Positions 8,284-17,851 of a stretch of DNA of 64,000 nt are shown here, piece by piece (within the stretch, counting starts at the first letter, position 1; each line of letters opens with the position of its first letter). The position numbers and the translations under genes are program-made. The DNA comes from an uncultured Lachnospiraceae bacterium (GTDB lineage: Bacteria > Bacillota > Clostridia > Lachnospirales > Lachnospiraceae), in the NCBI GenBank assembly GCA_905209075.1, contig CAJLRL010000004.1:62001-126000 (forward strand), read 5' to 3'. Under the pieces are notes generated by a model, which worked only from the letters and a program-made list of their open reading frames with translations, searched no databases and was not told the origin of the DNA.

Positions 8284-10923
8284 ATGGCAGTTGTTAGCAT
8301 AGTAATGCCTGTATATAACGGCGAAAAATATTTAAGACAATCTATTGCAAGTGTATTGAATCAGACGTTTCAGGATTGGAATTTAATAATTGTTGACGAC
8401 TGTTCCACAGATTCTTCACCTGAGATAATGAATGAATATGCAAAAGCAGATGATAGGATTCAGGTTATACATAACGAAGTAAACAGTAAGATACCAGCTT
8501 CACTTAATAATGGGTTCGAAAAGGCATCAGGAAGATATTATACATGGACATCAGATGACAATATATATGCGCAGGATGCTATTGAGAAAATGGTTAAATA
8601 TCTGGATGAGCACCCGGATACAGGTCTTGTATATTCTAATATGAGATTTATTGATGGAGAAGGCAGAGAAACAGGAATATATGAATCTAAGCCAGAGGAT
8701 ATATTCAGTAATAACTGCGTAGGCGCATGCTTTATGTATAGGGCAGATATTGCCGAAGAAGCTGGCAAATATAGTGCGGACTGGTTTTTAGTGGAAGATT
8801 ATGAGTATTGGCTGAGAATAAGAAATATAAGTAAGATAGGTCATATAGATGAATTGTTATATAAGTACAGACGTCATGAGAGAAACTTATCAGAAACCAG
8901 GATGATACAGGTAAGAGAGAAATTATATGACTTAAGACTTAATATGATTCAGAAGATAAATGATAAGATTCCAGGCAGAATTAAGACAGAATTATTCAAG
9001 GAAATGTGGCTGCAGAATTCCGAAAGGCATGATGAGTTGCTTAAAGTATTTTGGAATGGAGAAATGCCGGATGATTTACAATGGCTTAAAAGAAGAGGAA
9101 TAATTGATATGAGTAAAAAAGTGGTTTTGTTTGGAGCAGGAGTGTTTGGTGCTAAGGCACTGGATTATCTTGGAGAAGAAAAAGTGTATTGTTATGTAGA
9201 TAATAATCCGGAGCTGAAAGATAAGATTGTTAATGGTAAGATTGTAAAATCTTTTGATTATATGAAGAAACTTGCAAAGACTTATCAGATTGTAATTGCT
9301 GTTGATGCCCACAAAGCAGGTATATTAGCGGAGCAATTAGAAAATGCCGGAATAACGGAATATATAACCTATCTTGAGATGGTTAACAATTATAAAAAAC
9401 CGGAATTATCCGGACAGGTTGACTGGATAAAAACTACGGAAAAGGCAAAAAAGTGGATAATTAATAATTCTATAAAAGGAGAGGGGATAATTAATAATTC
9501 CCGGTACAAGAAGAGTTATCCGGAAGTCAGCGGATATTATATTCCGACACTTTTAAGATGGGGATTTAGAGATCTGGCTGTTACATATGCCGGATGGTTG
9601 TGCTCAATACAGCATGAAGAGGGGGCGTGGTATGATACGGATGATAAAGAACCATATGTGTTTGATACAGCCCAGATTCTTAAAGGGTTAGTGGCTATAT
9701 ATCCAATAAAACCTGAGGTTAAAGACAGCTTAATAAAGGGATGTGAATGGTTATTAGGGCAGATTACAGAAGAAGGCAGATTAGTTACTCCTTCTAAGGC
9801 AGCGTGGGGTAATGATGGAGTGTGTTCAGAACTGATACATCTATACTGTCTTTCACCATTGATAGATGCAGCAAAGCTTCTTGATAAACCGGAATATGAG
9901 AAGGCAGCAAGAAAGGTGGCTGACTATTATATTAGGAATTATAAAAATGAAATTCTTGACTTTGGATTCCTGTCACATTTTTACTCATATGTTATGGAGG
10001 CACTTTGTGATATAGAAGAGACTGAGCTTGCAAGAGAAGCAATGGACAAACTTTCTGTAATACTTGATGAAAAAGGATATATTCCGGCATTCAAGGATGT
10101 TGACTGGGTATGCTCGACAGGAATGTTCCAGCTGGCAATTACATGGTATAAGCTTGGTGATATTGAAAGAGGAAATAAGGCATTAACATATACAGCAAAG
10201 CTTCAGAATGAAACAGGTGGATGGTTTGGAAGCTACGCCGTAATTGATAATCCAAAACCTACAGATAAGAAGGAGTATCCTGATTATATACCTGATGGGG
10301 AAATAAGCTGGGCGGTTAAGTATTATCTGGATGCTGTTTTTTATAAGAACAGATTAGAGTTTGATATACAGGCGGATAGTTTTTCATCATCAATTTCAAA
10401 GGAAGATGGAAGATATCAGGTTATACTTAAAGAAATTAATGCTGTGAAAAAAGCGGGCATGAAGATAATTGATGTCGGTTGTGGGAAAGGAAGATTCTTA
10501 ACTAATCTTTTAGAGGATGTAAAAGATTCCCAGTTATATGCGGTAGATATTTCAGATAAAGTAATGGGGACATTATCAGACCGAATAGTAAAAGAGAATG
10601 GAGTGCTCACACAGATTCCGTATGCTGATAATACATTTGACATCACGTATGCTGTGGAATCTCTGGAACATGCAATATTTCCAGAAAACGCGATCAAAGA
10701 GATGCTGAGAGTTACTAAAACTGGCGGGAAAGTAATAGTTGTAGATAAGTCGGTAAAGGCACTAGGAATGCTCGAAATAGATGCATGGGAACAGTGGTTT
10801 GATGATGAAATATTTGAAAATGCTATAAAAGATTCAGGTTCATCTTTAAAGGTAATAGACAGAATAGCATATGATGGTTATGAAGCAGATGGGTTGTTTA
10901 AGGCTTGGGTTATTACAAAATAA
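8284..10923 (+). CDS. Four-part fusion: GT2, GxGxxG module, alpha-toroid domain, SAM methyltransferase
   Basis: An 879-residue protein. Residues 1-260 are a GT2 domain (SIVMPVYNGEKYL, VDDCSTDSS, SDDN near 90). Residues 278-375 hold a GAGVFGAKALDYL Rossmann-like module ending in YVDNNPEL. Residues about 395-700 are an alpha-helical repeat region rich in W and G (QHEEGAWYDT, NETGGWFGSY) resembling an (alpha/alpha)6 toroid of the terpenoid-cyclase / glycoside-hydrolase type. Residues 715-879 are a class I methyltransferase (IIDVGCGKGRFL, D about 730). The start is ATG 8284 with AGAGGAG. It may add a sugar and methylate it or cap the chain; that is inference. The toroid has no recognised catalytic motif. 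Confidence 0.8.
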   Translation: MAVVSIVMPVYNGEKYLRQSIASVLNQTFQDWNLIIVDDCSTDSSPEIMNEYAKADDRIQVIHNEVNSKIPASLNNGFEKASGRYYTWTSDDNIYAQDAIEKMVKYLDEHPDTGLVYSNMRFIDGEGRETGIYESKPEDIFSNNCVGACFMYRADIAEEAGKYSADWFLVEDYEYWLRIRNISKIGHIDELLYKYRRHERNLSETRMIQVREKLYDLRLNMIQKINDKIPGRIKTELFKEMWLQNSERHDELLKVFWNGEMPDDLQWLKRRGIIDMSKKVVLFGAGVFGAKALDYLGEEKVYCYVDNNPELKDKIVNGKIVKSFDYMKKLAKTYQIVIAVDAHKAGILAEQLENAGITEYITYLEMVNNYKKPELSGQVDWIKTTEKAKKWIINNSIKGEGIINNSRYKKSYPEVSGYYIPTLLRWGFRDLAVTYAGWLCSIQHEEGAWYDTDDKEPYVFDTAQILKGLVAIYPIKPEVKDSLIKGCEWLLGQITEEGRLVTPSKAAWGNDGVCSELIHLYCLSPLIDAAKLLDKPEYEKAARKVADYYIRNYKNEILDFGFLSHFYSYVMEALCDIEETELAREAMDKLSVILDEKGYIPAFKDVDWVCSTGMFQLAITWYKLGDIERGNKALTYTAKLQNETGGWFGSYAVIDNPKPTDKKEYPDYIPDGEISWAVKYYLDAVFYKNRLEFDIQADSFSSSISKEDGRYQVILKEINAVKKAGMKIIDVGCGKGRFLTNLLEDVKDSQLYAVDISDKVMGTLSDRIVKENGVLTQIPYADNTFDITYAVESLEHAIFPENAIKEMLRVTKTGGKVIVVDKSVKALGMLEIDAWEQWFDDEIFENAIKDSGSSLKVIDRIAYDGYEADGLFKAWVITK

Positions 10924-10946
10924 CATATATTTTTATGAGGTAGAAA

Positions 10947-11975
10947 ATGGTTGACTTACAATTTGATGATAAAAATTATTTTATATTTTATGCGGCCGCT
11001 GACTATAATGGTAAACTATATATATCAGACCCGGATAACAGGGGATTGCTAGTATATGATTTGGATACAAAAGAGATTAATGTTAAAAATATTTTTATGG
11101 CCGAAAATATGAGAGATAATTATTGGTCGGCTTTTTCTTATAATGGTGAAATATGGTTTGTTCCGATAAGAGATAATCAGAAGATTGCCATATATAATAT
11201 TGATAATAACAGCATTGAATATCTGAAAATTCCAAGATCAGAACACGTATGTGAATATCAGCCTTTTAGCAATAGTTATGTAGTAGGTAATAAGGTTTAT
11301 CTGACGCCAGCGTATTATGACAGCATATTATGTGTAGATTTAATGACTAGAGAAATTGAAAAAATAGATATAGGTATTTATACATATTCTGGCGATGTTC
11401 ATGCCACATATAAATGGTCATGCATGGAAAAAAATAAAATTTATTTCTGCCCGTTTAATAATTCGCTGGTAAAAAGTTATGATGTGGTTAATGGAGTTGT
11501 TGAAGACATACCAGTATCTGTTTCTAGCGGTATGTATACCAATATTATAGTTAAAGATGATTATATTTATTTAATGCCACAGAAACTTGATAATGGCATA
11601 TTGAAGTATAATTTAAATGATAAATCACAAGAAACTGTATATATTAATGCCCAATACGATAATACGACACAGTATGAGTGTTATTTTATGTTTGATGATG
11701 TAATATATGGACTTCCATTAGATGGCAATATAATGTATTTATTTGATTGTACGTCTGGAAATGTAGATACTATAGAAATAAACAATAATATTGAAAGCAT
11801 ATATTCATATTATTTTGCACAGAAAATAAATGAAAGGAGATATTTAATAATATCTAATAACGTAAAAAATCCTTGTCTGATCTGGGAAAAAGATGAAATT
11901 GAATTAATAGATATAAAATTACCAAAGGATTATTTTATGAAGGTATTATTGATGGAGATAGAGAAAAGGAGATAG
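10947..11975 (+). CDS. Predicted cytoplasmic beta-propeller protein of unknown role
   Basis: 342 residues made of short repeated beta-strand units with the pattern 'x-x-I/V-Y-x-x-P ... I-x-x-Y-D/N' (for example GKLYISDPDNRGLLVYDL, GEIWFVPIRDNQKIAIYNI, NKVYLTPAYYDSILCVDL, NKIYFCPFNNSLVKSYDV, DYIYLMPQKLDNGILKYNL). This is typical of a kelch- or NHL-like propeller with about six or seven blades. No signal peptide or transmembrane segment is seen, so it should be cytosolic, which is odd for a propeller in a surface-glycan operon. Start ATG 10947 with GAGGT six bases upstream; it ends three bases before the next ATG, implying translational coupling. It could be a scaffold for the adjacent transferases. 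Confidence 0.7.
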   Translation: MVDLQFDDKNYFIFYAAADYNGKLYISDPDNRGLLVYDLDTKEINVKNIFMAENMRDNYWSAFSYNGEIWFVPIRDNQKIAIYNIDNNSIEYLKIPRSEHVCEYQPFSNSYVVGNKVYLTPAYYDSILCVDLMTREIEKIDIGIYTYSGDVHATYKWSCMEKNKIYFCPFNNSLVKSYDVVNGVVEDIPVSVSSGMYTNIIVKDDYIYLMPQKLDNGILKYNLNDKSQETVYINAQYDNTTQYECYFMFDDVIYGLPLDGNIMYLFDCTSGNVDTIEINNNIESIYSYYFAQKINERRYLIISNNVKNPCLIWEKDEIELIDIKLPKDYFMKVLLMEIEKRR

Positions 11976-11978
11976 CGT

Positions 11979-12899
11979 ATGTATATTTGCTCAAATAATA
12001 ATTGTTGGTTTACTAATATTGGGGAGGCATTTATAGACTTAGGAGTTAAATCTATTGTTCATAATCTTGCAAAAAAGGATGATGCTATTCATTATGCCTG
12101 TGTATCTCCTATGTCCAATACATATCTTCCAGAATCAGCATCAGACAGAGCATTTAGAAATGATGCTTTTTACGAACCAGATGTTCTTTTTTTAGCAGGG
12201 ATGTATGCTACTAGTGAGGCATTTATAAATGATGGATCTTGTATAACGTATGAGTTTGCAAAAGAATTAAGAAAAAAAGGAAAACAAATTGCATTTATAG
12301 GGGTTGGAGGAGAAAATTATACTGATAAAGAAAAAAGCGATGTACTTAGAGGAATGGAATTATTAAAACCGCTTTTTATTATAACAAGGGATAAAAAAAC
12401 ATATGATTTATATTCTGATTATTTTGAGTGTAAAAAAGGGCTTGATTGCGCATTCTGGCTGAATGATGAATATAATCCGGTGGGGGTGGAACATAAAAAT
12501 TATATAGTATCAACATTTAACAGATCTGATGAACCTTTGGAACTGACAGATAGAGAGCATTATGTACATCCTTGGCATTTTCAATATACACTTGATGAAA
12601 GTAAAACAAGATATTTATCAAAAAACAATTTGTTTGTATCGGATAGCCCATATGAATATTTAACATTGTATGCAAATGCTGATAAGGTTTATACAGATAT
12701 GGTTCATGCAACGATACCATCTTTGGTATATGGAACACCAGTAAAATATTATCAGATAGATAATAGAAGAGATGCGTTCGAAAGTTTGGATTATATTCAT
12801 AAAGATGATGAGGGATTTTTATATATAGATAAACGACTTTTAGATATAGAAAAGAAACAGATAGAGGAATATGCATTGAAAAAATTAAATGAAAAATAA
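11979..12899 (+). CDS. Polysaccharide pyruvyltransferase-family protein
   Basis: 306 residues resembling the polysaccharide pyruvyl transferase fold (PF04230 type), which adds ketal-linked pyruvate to surface glycans or acts as a related transferase. Supporting features are the GEAFIDLG N-terminus, IAFIGVGGENY in the middle, FIITRDKKTYDLY, and the C-terminal TDMVHATIPSLVYGTPVKYY, which matches the family's 'D-x-x-H-x-x-I-x-x-x-x-x-G-x-P' block. It starts at ATG 11979, three bases after the previous stop, with AAAGGAGA upstream. Sequence drift is considerable, so the substrate cannot be named. Confidence 0.7.
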   Translation: MYICSNNNCWFTNIGEAFIDLGVKSIVHNLAKKDDAIHYACVSPMSNTYLPESASDRAFRNDAFYEPDVLFLAGMYATSEAFINDGSCITYEFAKELRKKGKQIAFIGVGGENYTDKEKSDVLRGMELLKPLFIITRDKKTYDLYSDYFECKKGLDCAFWLNDEYNPVGVEHKNYIVSTFNRSDEPLELTDREHYVHPWHFQYTLDESKTRYLSKNNLFVSDSPYEYLTLYANADKVYTDMVHATIPSLVYGTPVKYYQIDNRRDAFESLDYIHKDDEGFLYIDKRLLDIEKKQIEEYALKKLNEK

Positions 12900-12940
12900 A
12901 ACGAATACGGATTTTTGGTAAGCAGAGAGTGACAATATTT

Positions 12941-15157
12941 ATGGATAAATTGATAATATTTGGGGCTGGTAATTATGGAAAAAAAGCATATGAAAAATTA
13001 CAATATAAAGATATAGCTTTTTATGTGGACAATAACACTGATTTAAGAGGGAAAACATTATATGATATAAAGATATTGGATTTTAATACATATAAAACAA
13101 TAGCTCAGGAGTATAGTCTTATTATAGGACTATCAGAAAACAGAGAGAAAGAGCTTATGGAACAGCTTTTTCAAAATAAAATAAAAGATTTTGTTTTGTA
13201 TTCAGAAATAGATGATTACTTGAGCGGAAAAATTTGTTTGAATTCTGAATTAAGAGAAAAACATCTGGTGTCACTGCTAGAATATTATAAAAAAAAGGAA
13301 ATTATTCTTGAAAAGAAAAATAAGATTTTGATGAATAATGTAGATATTCGCCACTTAAAGCCAGCAAGAGGATACATAAGGAAAATACAGTTGAAAATGT
13401 TATCTTTTGCACATGATATATTTTCAGATTTACCAAATGAAATTCATCCTTTTCTGGTTGCAGGAAATGTTTTGGGATATACAAGGAATAATGGCTTTAT
13501 ACCATGGGGTGATGATGTTAACTTTGGAATGATGAGAGACAGCTATAATAAATTTATAGATTATTATAAAGAGAATTATAGGGTGTTTATAAGTGATGTT
13601 GATTATCGTAAAGAATACTCAGAACCAAAATATATAGGCCGATTATTAAATGCGTATCCTGATGAGGATTTTATGGTTGTTTTTCCTTGCTATTTGCAGG
13701 TTAACAGAGGTAAAACTTTATATGATAGAAAAGTGTGTAATATATTTTGCTTTGATTCTTTTAAACCAGATTATGAATTTAGAGAGTATAAAGACAAAAT
13801 TCTTCAAATTAACGATAGAATAATGAATACATACTTTTCCGTAGAAAGAATAAATTATATAAAAAATGAATTGAAAGTAATTAATGATAAATTCGACCCA
13901 GAAGGAGAAAATATTTATTTTTCATTAGATAGCATGCTGGCTATAAAGAAAAATAATGATAGCTGGATTAAAAAAGATTGTATTTTTCCATTAAAAGCAG
14001 TTGATTATGATGGGTATAAATTTTATGTACCTAATAATTCTGATGAATACATAAAATATGAGTATAAAAATTATGACGAATTTCCTAGTGATTACGGGGT
14101 TACAACACGCGATTATATATATGATTTATATGTTACTGTAGAGTTTTATATTATTGATTCATTTGAAATATATCATTTTTTACCTTTGTACAGGCTGCTA
14201 AGAGAGAAAGGCGTATATGCTATTTTTGTGCTAGAAGACGAGAGTAGAAATGCATCAGGGAAATGGGTTGATTATAAAAATGCAAAGCAGATATTGGATG
14301 ATAAAGAAGTTGAATATTCTGAGTATTATAATGAAAAAGCAGATATTGTTTTTACAACTCAAGGTGTAGAAATTTTGACAAAATATTCGCATTCCATAAA
14401 GATAGCCTTGGCATATGGACCAGCATTTAATAATGATGATTTTTTAATTACACCTAAAAGCACAATAGGTTTTGATTATAAATTTGTTAATGGAGAATTT
14501 CAAAAGGATATTCTTTCAGAGAAAAATTATATTAATAAAGAACATATCATAAATGTGGGCTATCCAAAACATTACGGATATAAGTATTCAATAGAGAATA
14601 AGGATAAGGTGGTAAAAGAATTAAATATTAACACGGAAAAGCAGATTCTGGTGTATCTGCCAACATGGGATCATGATCCTTCTGTAGAGGCATATTATGA
14701 TGAGATTATGAAATTGAAGGAACAATATTTTGTTGTTACAAAACCTCATCATTGTACATTCAGATTAGAATCACAGGCTGAACGATTAAAAAAGATATAT
14801 GAATTGTCGGATGTTGTTCTTGATGGAAATTATGATTTTGAGAAAGCAGTAAGTATTGCAGATGTTTTATTATGTGATGCAACATCGGGGGCTTCAACAG
14901 AAAGCAGGGTTCTTAATCCAAAAGCCAGGTTAGTGCTTTTATCTACCAGAACTGATATTAAAGAGTATTTCTACAGCGAGATAGAAGATTTTGCTGATGC
15001 AGTTGTCAATAATCCAAATGATTTATTGGGAGTTATGGATGGTTTAGATGATCGGCAAAAGGATTGGAAATATATTATTGATATGGATAAAGATGAAGAA
15101 GATTTATGGCATGTAATGAAAACTATTATTAAAGACAATCATCTGAACAAATTATAA
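12941..15157 (+). CDS. GxGxxG module, degenerate LicD domain and CDP-glycerol transferase-like domain in one protein
   Basis: About 738 residues. Residues 1-95 are the locus-wide module (LIIFGAGNYGKKAYEKL, YVDNNTDL). Residues about 125-390 are LicD-like, but the usual WDDDxD metal site reads PWGDDVNF (about residues 185-195): one Asp is Gly and the last is Asn, so phosphotransfer by this domain is doubtful. Residues about 400-738 resemble the CDP-glycerol:polyglycerophosphate glycerophosphotransferase family (VYLPTWDHD near 571, VTKPHH, DVLLCDATSGASTE), the TagF/TarL type that polymerises glycerol- or ribitol-phosphate. The start is uncertain: ATG 12941 gives MDKLIIFG, and an in-frame GTG lies at 12929. 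Confidence 0.78.
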   Translation: MDKLIIFGAGNYGKKAYEKLQYKDIAFYVDNNTDLRGKTLYDIKILDFNTYKTIAQEYSLIIGLSENREKELMEQLFQNKIKDFVLYSEIDDYLSGKICLNSELREKHLVSLLEYYKKKEIILEKKNKILMNNVDIRHLKPARGYIRKIQLKMLSFAHDIFSDLPNEIHPFLVAGNVLGYTRNNGFIPWGDDVNFGMMRDSYNKFIDYYKENYRVFISDVDYRKEYSEPKYIGRLLNAYPDEDFMVVFPCYLQVNRGKTLYDRKVCNIFCFDSFKPDYEFREYKDKILQINDRIMNTYFSVERINYIKNELKVINDKFDPEGENIYFSLDSMLAIKKNNDSWIKKDCIFPLKAVDYDGYKFYVPNNSDEYIKYEYKNYDEFPSDYGVTTRDYIYDLYVTVEFYIIDSFEIYHFLPLYRLLREKGVYAIFVLEDESRNASGKWVDYKNAKQILDDKEVEYSEYYNEKADIVFTTQGVEILTKYSHSIKIALAYGPAFNNDDFLITPKSTIGFDYKFVNGEFQKDILSEKNYINKEHIINVGYPKHYGYKYSIENKDKVVKELNINTEKQILVYLPTWDHDPSVEAYYDEIMKLKEQYFVVTKPHHCTFRLESQAERLKKIYELSDVVLDGNYDFEKAVSIADVLLCDATSGASTESRVLNPKARLVLLSTRTDIKEYFYSEIEDFADAVVNNPNDLLGVMDGLDDRQKDWKYIIDMDKDEEDLWHVMKTIIKDNHLNKL

Positions 15158-15262
15158 AGAAGCCTTATCGGAAGAATTGATAAGACAGAACCACATACTA
15201 CAAGCCTGATGTATGCACTGGGAGACAGACTTAATAAGCAAAGGATGGGTATTATTAAAAGA

Positions 15263-16666
15263 ATGCGAAAAGTCATAATTTTTGGAACGGGATTATATGG
15301 AAAGCAGGCATTACAGTTTTTTACAAGAGAAAATGTTATGTTCTGGACGGACAACAACGAAGATTTACATGGAAAACTGATAGAAGGAATAGAAGTGATT
15401 CCACCATCAGAATTAAAGAAGTATCTAAATGAATGTGTGATTGTTATTGCCGCGAAACCAGAATTTTTTAATCAGATAAAGTATCAGCTGAATAAAGAAT
15501 ATGGTATAGAAATGGCATTGAATTACACATTTTTGAAGTCATATATAAATGATTCGGGTTTATCGGTTGGAGAGTTTTTGAATATCTGCAGGGAAAAGAA
15601 TATATACAGACTGATGTTTTATTATGCAGAGGAACAAGAGAAACATGCGCAGGAGCAGGTTGAGTTCTTTGTTTCGGTTTCCGATATACGAAGATTGAAT
15701 CCAGCAAGAGGTAAAGCAAGAAGATTCCAATTAGAATTATTGATGTCGGCATATAGATTGAGCGAAGATTTGAGGATGTTAGGATTTGAGATTATGATCG
15801 AAGGTGGAACTCTTATAGGAGCAGTCAGACATGGGGGATTTATTCCGTGGGATGATGATATAGATTTCATGATGCTGCGTAATGAATACGAAAGAATGAT
15901 GGGATTTTATAAAAATAAGGGTTTATTTTATAGTTCTGATGCGCCCTATTATGATGAAAACACGTTGTATTCAGAAATGTCGGACTTTCTTAATGAATGT
16001 GATAATGATTATGCGTTCTGTTCTAATGGAAAGTTTGTAAAAGTGTTCTTTAAAAGAACTCCGGAACCAATTGTTTTAGATATATTTCCAATAGATTATT
16101 ACAATGATGATGTTAGCTTTGAACAGCTTCAGGATATTGATTTGCAGCTTAAAAAGGAATTTGATAGTAAGACTGATAAGTCAGCTGTTAAAAGAGATAA
16201 ATGGTATAAAGCGATAAGAAGCAGTGGTGAAATAGTTAGTAAGATGGAATCTTCACATTTATGTTATGGCTTGGAAACAGATTTTATTAAAATGTGCAAT
16301 AGTTATTTTTCATTGAATTATGTACTGCCTCTTAAGGAAATTAATTTTGAAAATAAGGTGTTCTTAGGACCTGGTAACCCAGATAAAATGCTTGAAATGG
16401 AATTTGGTGATTACATGCAGTGGCCAAATGATGCCGGAAGTACCGCACATGGTGCTAACAGAAGGTTTTCAAGATATAAGAATTACAGTAATCCACGTTA
16501 TATTCACACAAAGTCCGAAGCTGAAGATTTCTGCAAAGAGATTAAGGGGAAAGCAGGCGATTGTCAGCTCATAGTTGAAAAGTATAAGATATTTAACTGG
16601 AAGGAATATTTTGATATTGTCGATTATCTTGATGAACATGATATCTGTTATATAGTGTATGCATAA
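15263..16666 (+). CDS. GxGxxG module fused to intact LicD phosphotransferase
   Basis: About 467 residues from the preferred start. The N-terminal module begins MRKVIIFGTGLYGKQAL and ends near WTDNNEDL. The LicD domain has the canonical EGGTLIGAVRHGGFIP followed by WDDDIDFMM (about residues 190-204), so unlike its upstream neighbour it should be active in moving a phospho-alcohol from a CDP donor onto a glycan. VLDIFPIDYY is a second family block. An in-frame ATG at 15209 would add 18 residues, but no start here has a convincing ribosome site. The domain start at 15263 is preferred because the paralogous module begins the same way at 12941. Confidence 0.82.
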   Translation: MRKVIIFGTGLYGKQALQFFTRENVMFWTDNNEDLHGKLIEGIEVIPPSELKKYLNECVIVIAAKPEFFNQIKYQLNKEYGIEMALNYTFLKSYINDSGLSVGEFLNICREKNIYRLMFYYAEEQEKHAQEQVEFFVSVSDIRRLNPARGKARRFQLELLMSAYRLSEDLRMLGFEIMIEGGTLIGAVRHGGFIPWDDDIDFMMLRNEYERMMGFYKNKGLFYSSDAPYYDENTLYSEMSDFLNECDNDYAFCSNGKFVKVFFKRTPEPIVLDIFPIDYYNDDVSFEQLQDIDLQLKKEFDSKTDKSAVKRDKWYKAIRSSGEIVSKMESSHLCYGLETDFIKMCNSYFSLNYVLPLKEINFENKVFLGPGNPDKMLEMEFGDYMQWPNDAGSTAHGANRRFSRYKNYSNPRYIHTKSEAEDFCKEIKGKAGDCQLIVEKYKIFNWKEYFDIVDYLDEHDICYIVYA

Positions 16667-16675
16667 GGAGGAAGT

Positions 16676-17788
16676 ATGGTTCTGAAATATGACTCTCTGG
16701 AAAAAGTTAAGGAACATGTACAATACAATAATTCCCCTGTTGTAATTTATGGAGCAGGAATGATAGGACAGATTATTATGCCATATATGATTACAAGTTC
16801 AGGTCTGCTCGACAATCTGTTGTTTTATGTGGATGGAGATAGAAGAAAACAGCAACAGACTATACATATTGGTAACAGGGACATAGAGATAAAATCACCA
16901 GAGATTCTGGACAAACTTCCTTGTGATGCAGTAGTTCTTATTACTAACAGCAATTATACAGGAATAGTTGACATGTTTAATTCAATTGATGCATTAAAAG
17001 AAAATGTTGTGGTAATTATTCCAATTATACTGGCAATCAGGGCAAGACGGTTGGGAATGGGCAGCTATTCTGACAGACCATCAAAGACAAGAATTCCGAA
17101 GGTGATTAATTATTGTTGGTTTTCGGGAAATCCGATGCCTGATTATCTTGTAAAATGTATTGAATCATGGAAAAGATTCTGTCCTGATTATAAGATTGTC
17201 CGTTGGGACGAGGATAATTATGATATAGGGAAAAATTTGTACATGAAACAGGCATATGAGGCAGGAAAATGGGGATTTGTACCTGATATAGCCAGACTAG
17301 ATATTCTTTATAATTATGGAGGATTGTATATTGATACAGATGTAGAGATAATTAAAAATCTTGATGATCTTCTTGTAAATGAAGCATTTACCGGAGTGGA
17401 GAAATGGGGAAATGTTAATATGGGTGGATGTAGTGGAGCAGTTCCCCATCATCCAATGATTAAGAAGATGCTGGACTTCAGAATAAATGAAAAGTTTATT
17501 TTGCAAGATGGAAGTTTTAATCTTACTACTTGTGGATATTATGAAACGATGCCGTTTATACAGGAGGGATTCGTCCCTGACAATACAACGCAGATAATTG
17601 ATGGGATGACTATTTATTCGTCAGACTATTTTCAGCCGTATGATTATATGAGCGGCGAGACATGTATAACTAATAATACGTATTCGATACATCATTTTAA
17701 TGGCGGATGGATTGATGAGAGACATCGGAAAGAACGTCAGAAGACGAAAGATAATTTTCAGAGAATACAAAAGAAAATTTTAGGATGA
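16676..17788 (+). CDS. DXD glycosyltransferase (GT32 / capsular type) with N-terminal GxGxxG module
   Basis: 370 residues. Residues 20-120 are the locus-wide module (VVIYGAGMIGQIIMP, FYVDGD). Residues about 140-260 are a GT-A domain of the OCH1/Gly_transf_sug type: IPKVINYCWFSGNPMP, SWKRFCPDYKIVRWDEDNYD, ARLDILYNYGGLYIDTDVE, with the metal-binding DTD at about residue 220. The C-terminal HHFNGGW block is also typical. It should transfer a hexose from a sugar nucleotide in the cytoplasm; donor unknown. The start is ATG 16676 with AAGGAGG, and the gene begins ten bases after the LicD stop. Confidence 0.87.
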   Translation: MVLKYDSLEKVKEHVQYNNSPVVIYGAGMIGQIIMPYMITSSGLLDNLLFYVDGDRRKQQQTIHIGNRDIEIKSPEILDKLPCDAVVLITNSNYTGIVDMFNSIDALKENVVVIIPIILAIRARRLGMGSYSDRPSKTRIPKVINYCWFSGNPMPDYLVKCIESWKRFCPDYKIVRWDEDNYDIGKNLYMKQAYEAGKWGFVPDIARLDILYNYGGLYIDTDVEIIKNLDDLLVNEAFTGVEKWGNVNMGGCSGAVPHHPMIKKMLDFRINEKFILQDGSFNLTTCGYYETMPFIQEGFVPDNTTQIIDGMTIYSSDYFQPYDYMSGETCITNNTYSIHHFNGGWIDERHRKERQKTKDNFQRIQKKILG

Positions 17789-17851
17789 TTTTTATATGAC
17801 TTCATTCGTACGGATGTTATCAACAAGAAGAAATAAGGAGATTCAAGTTTT

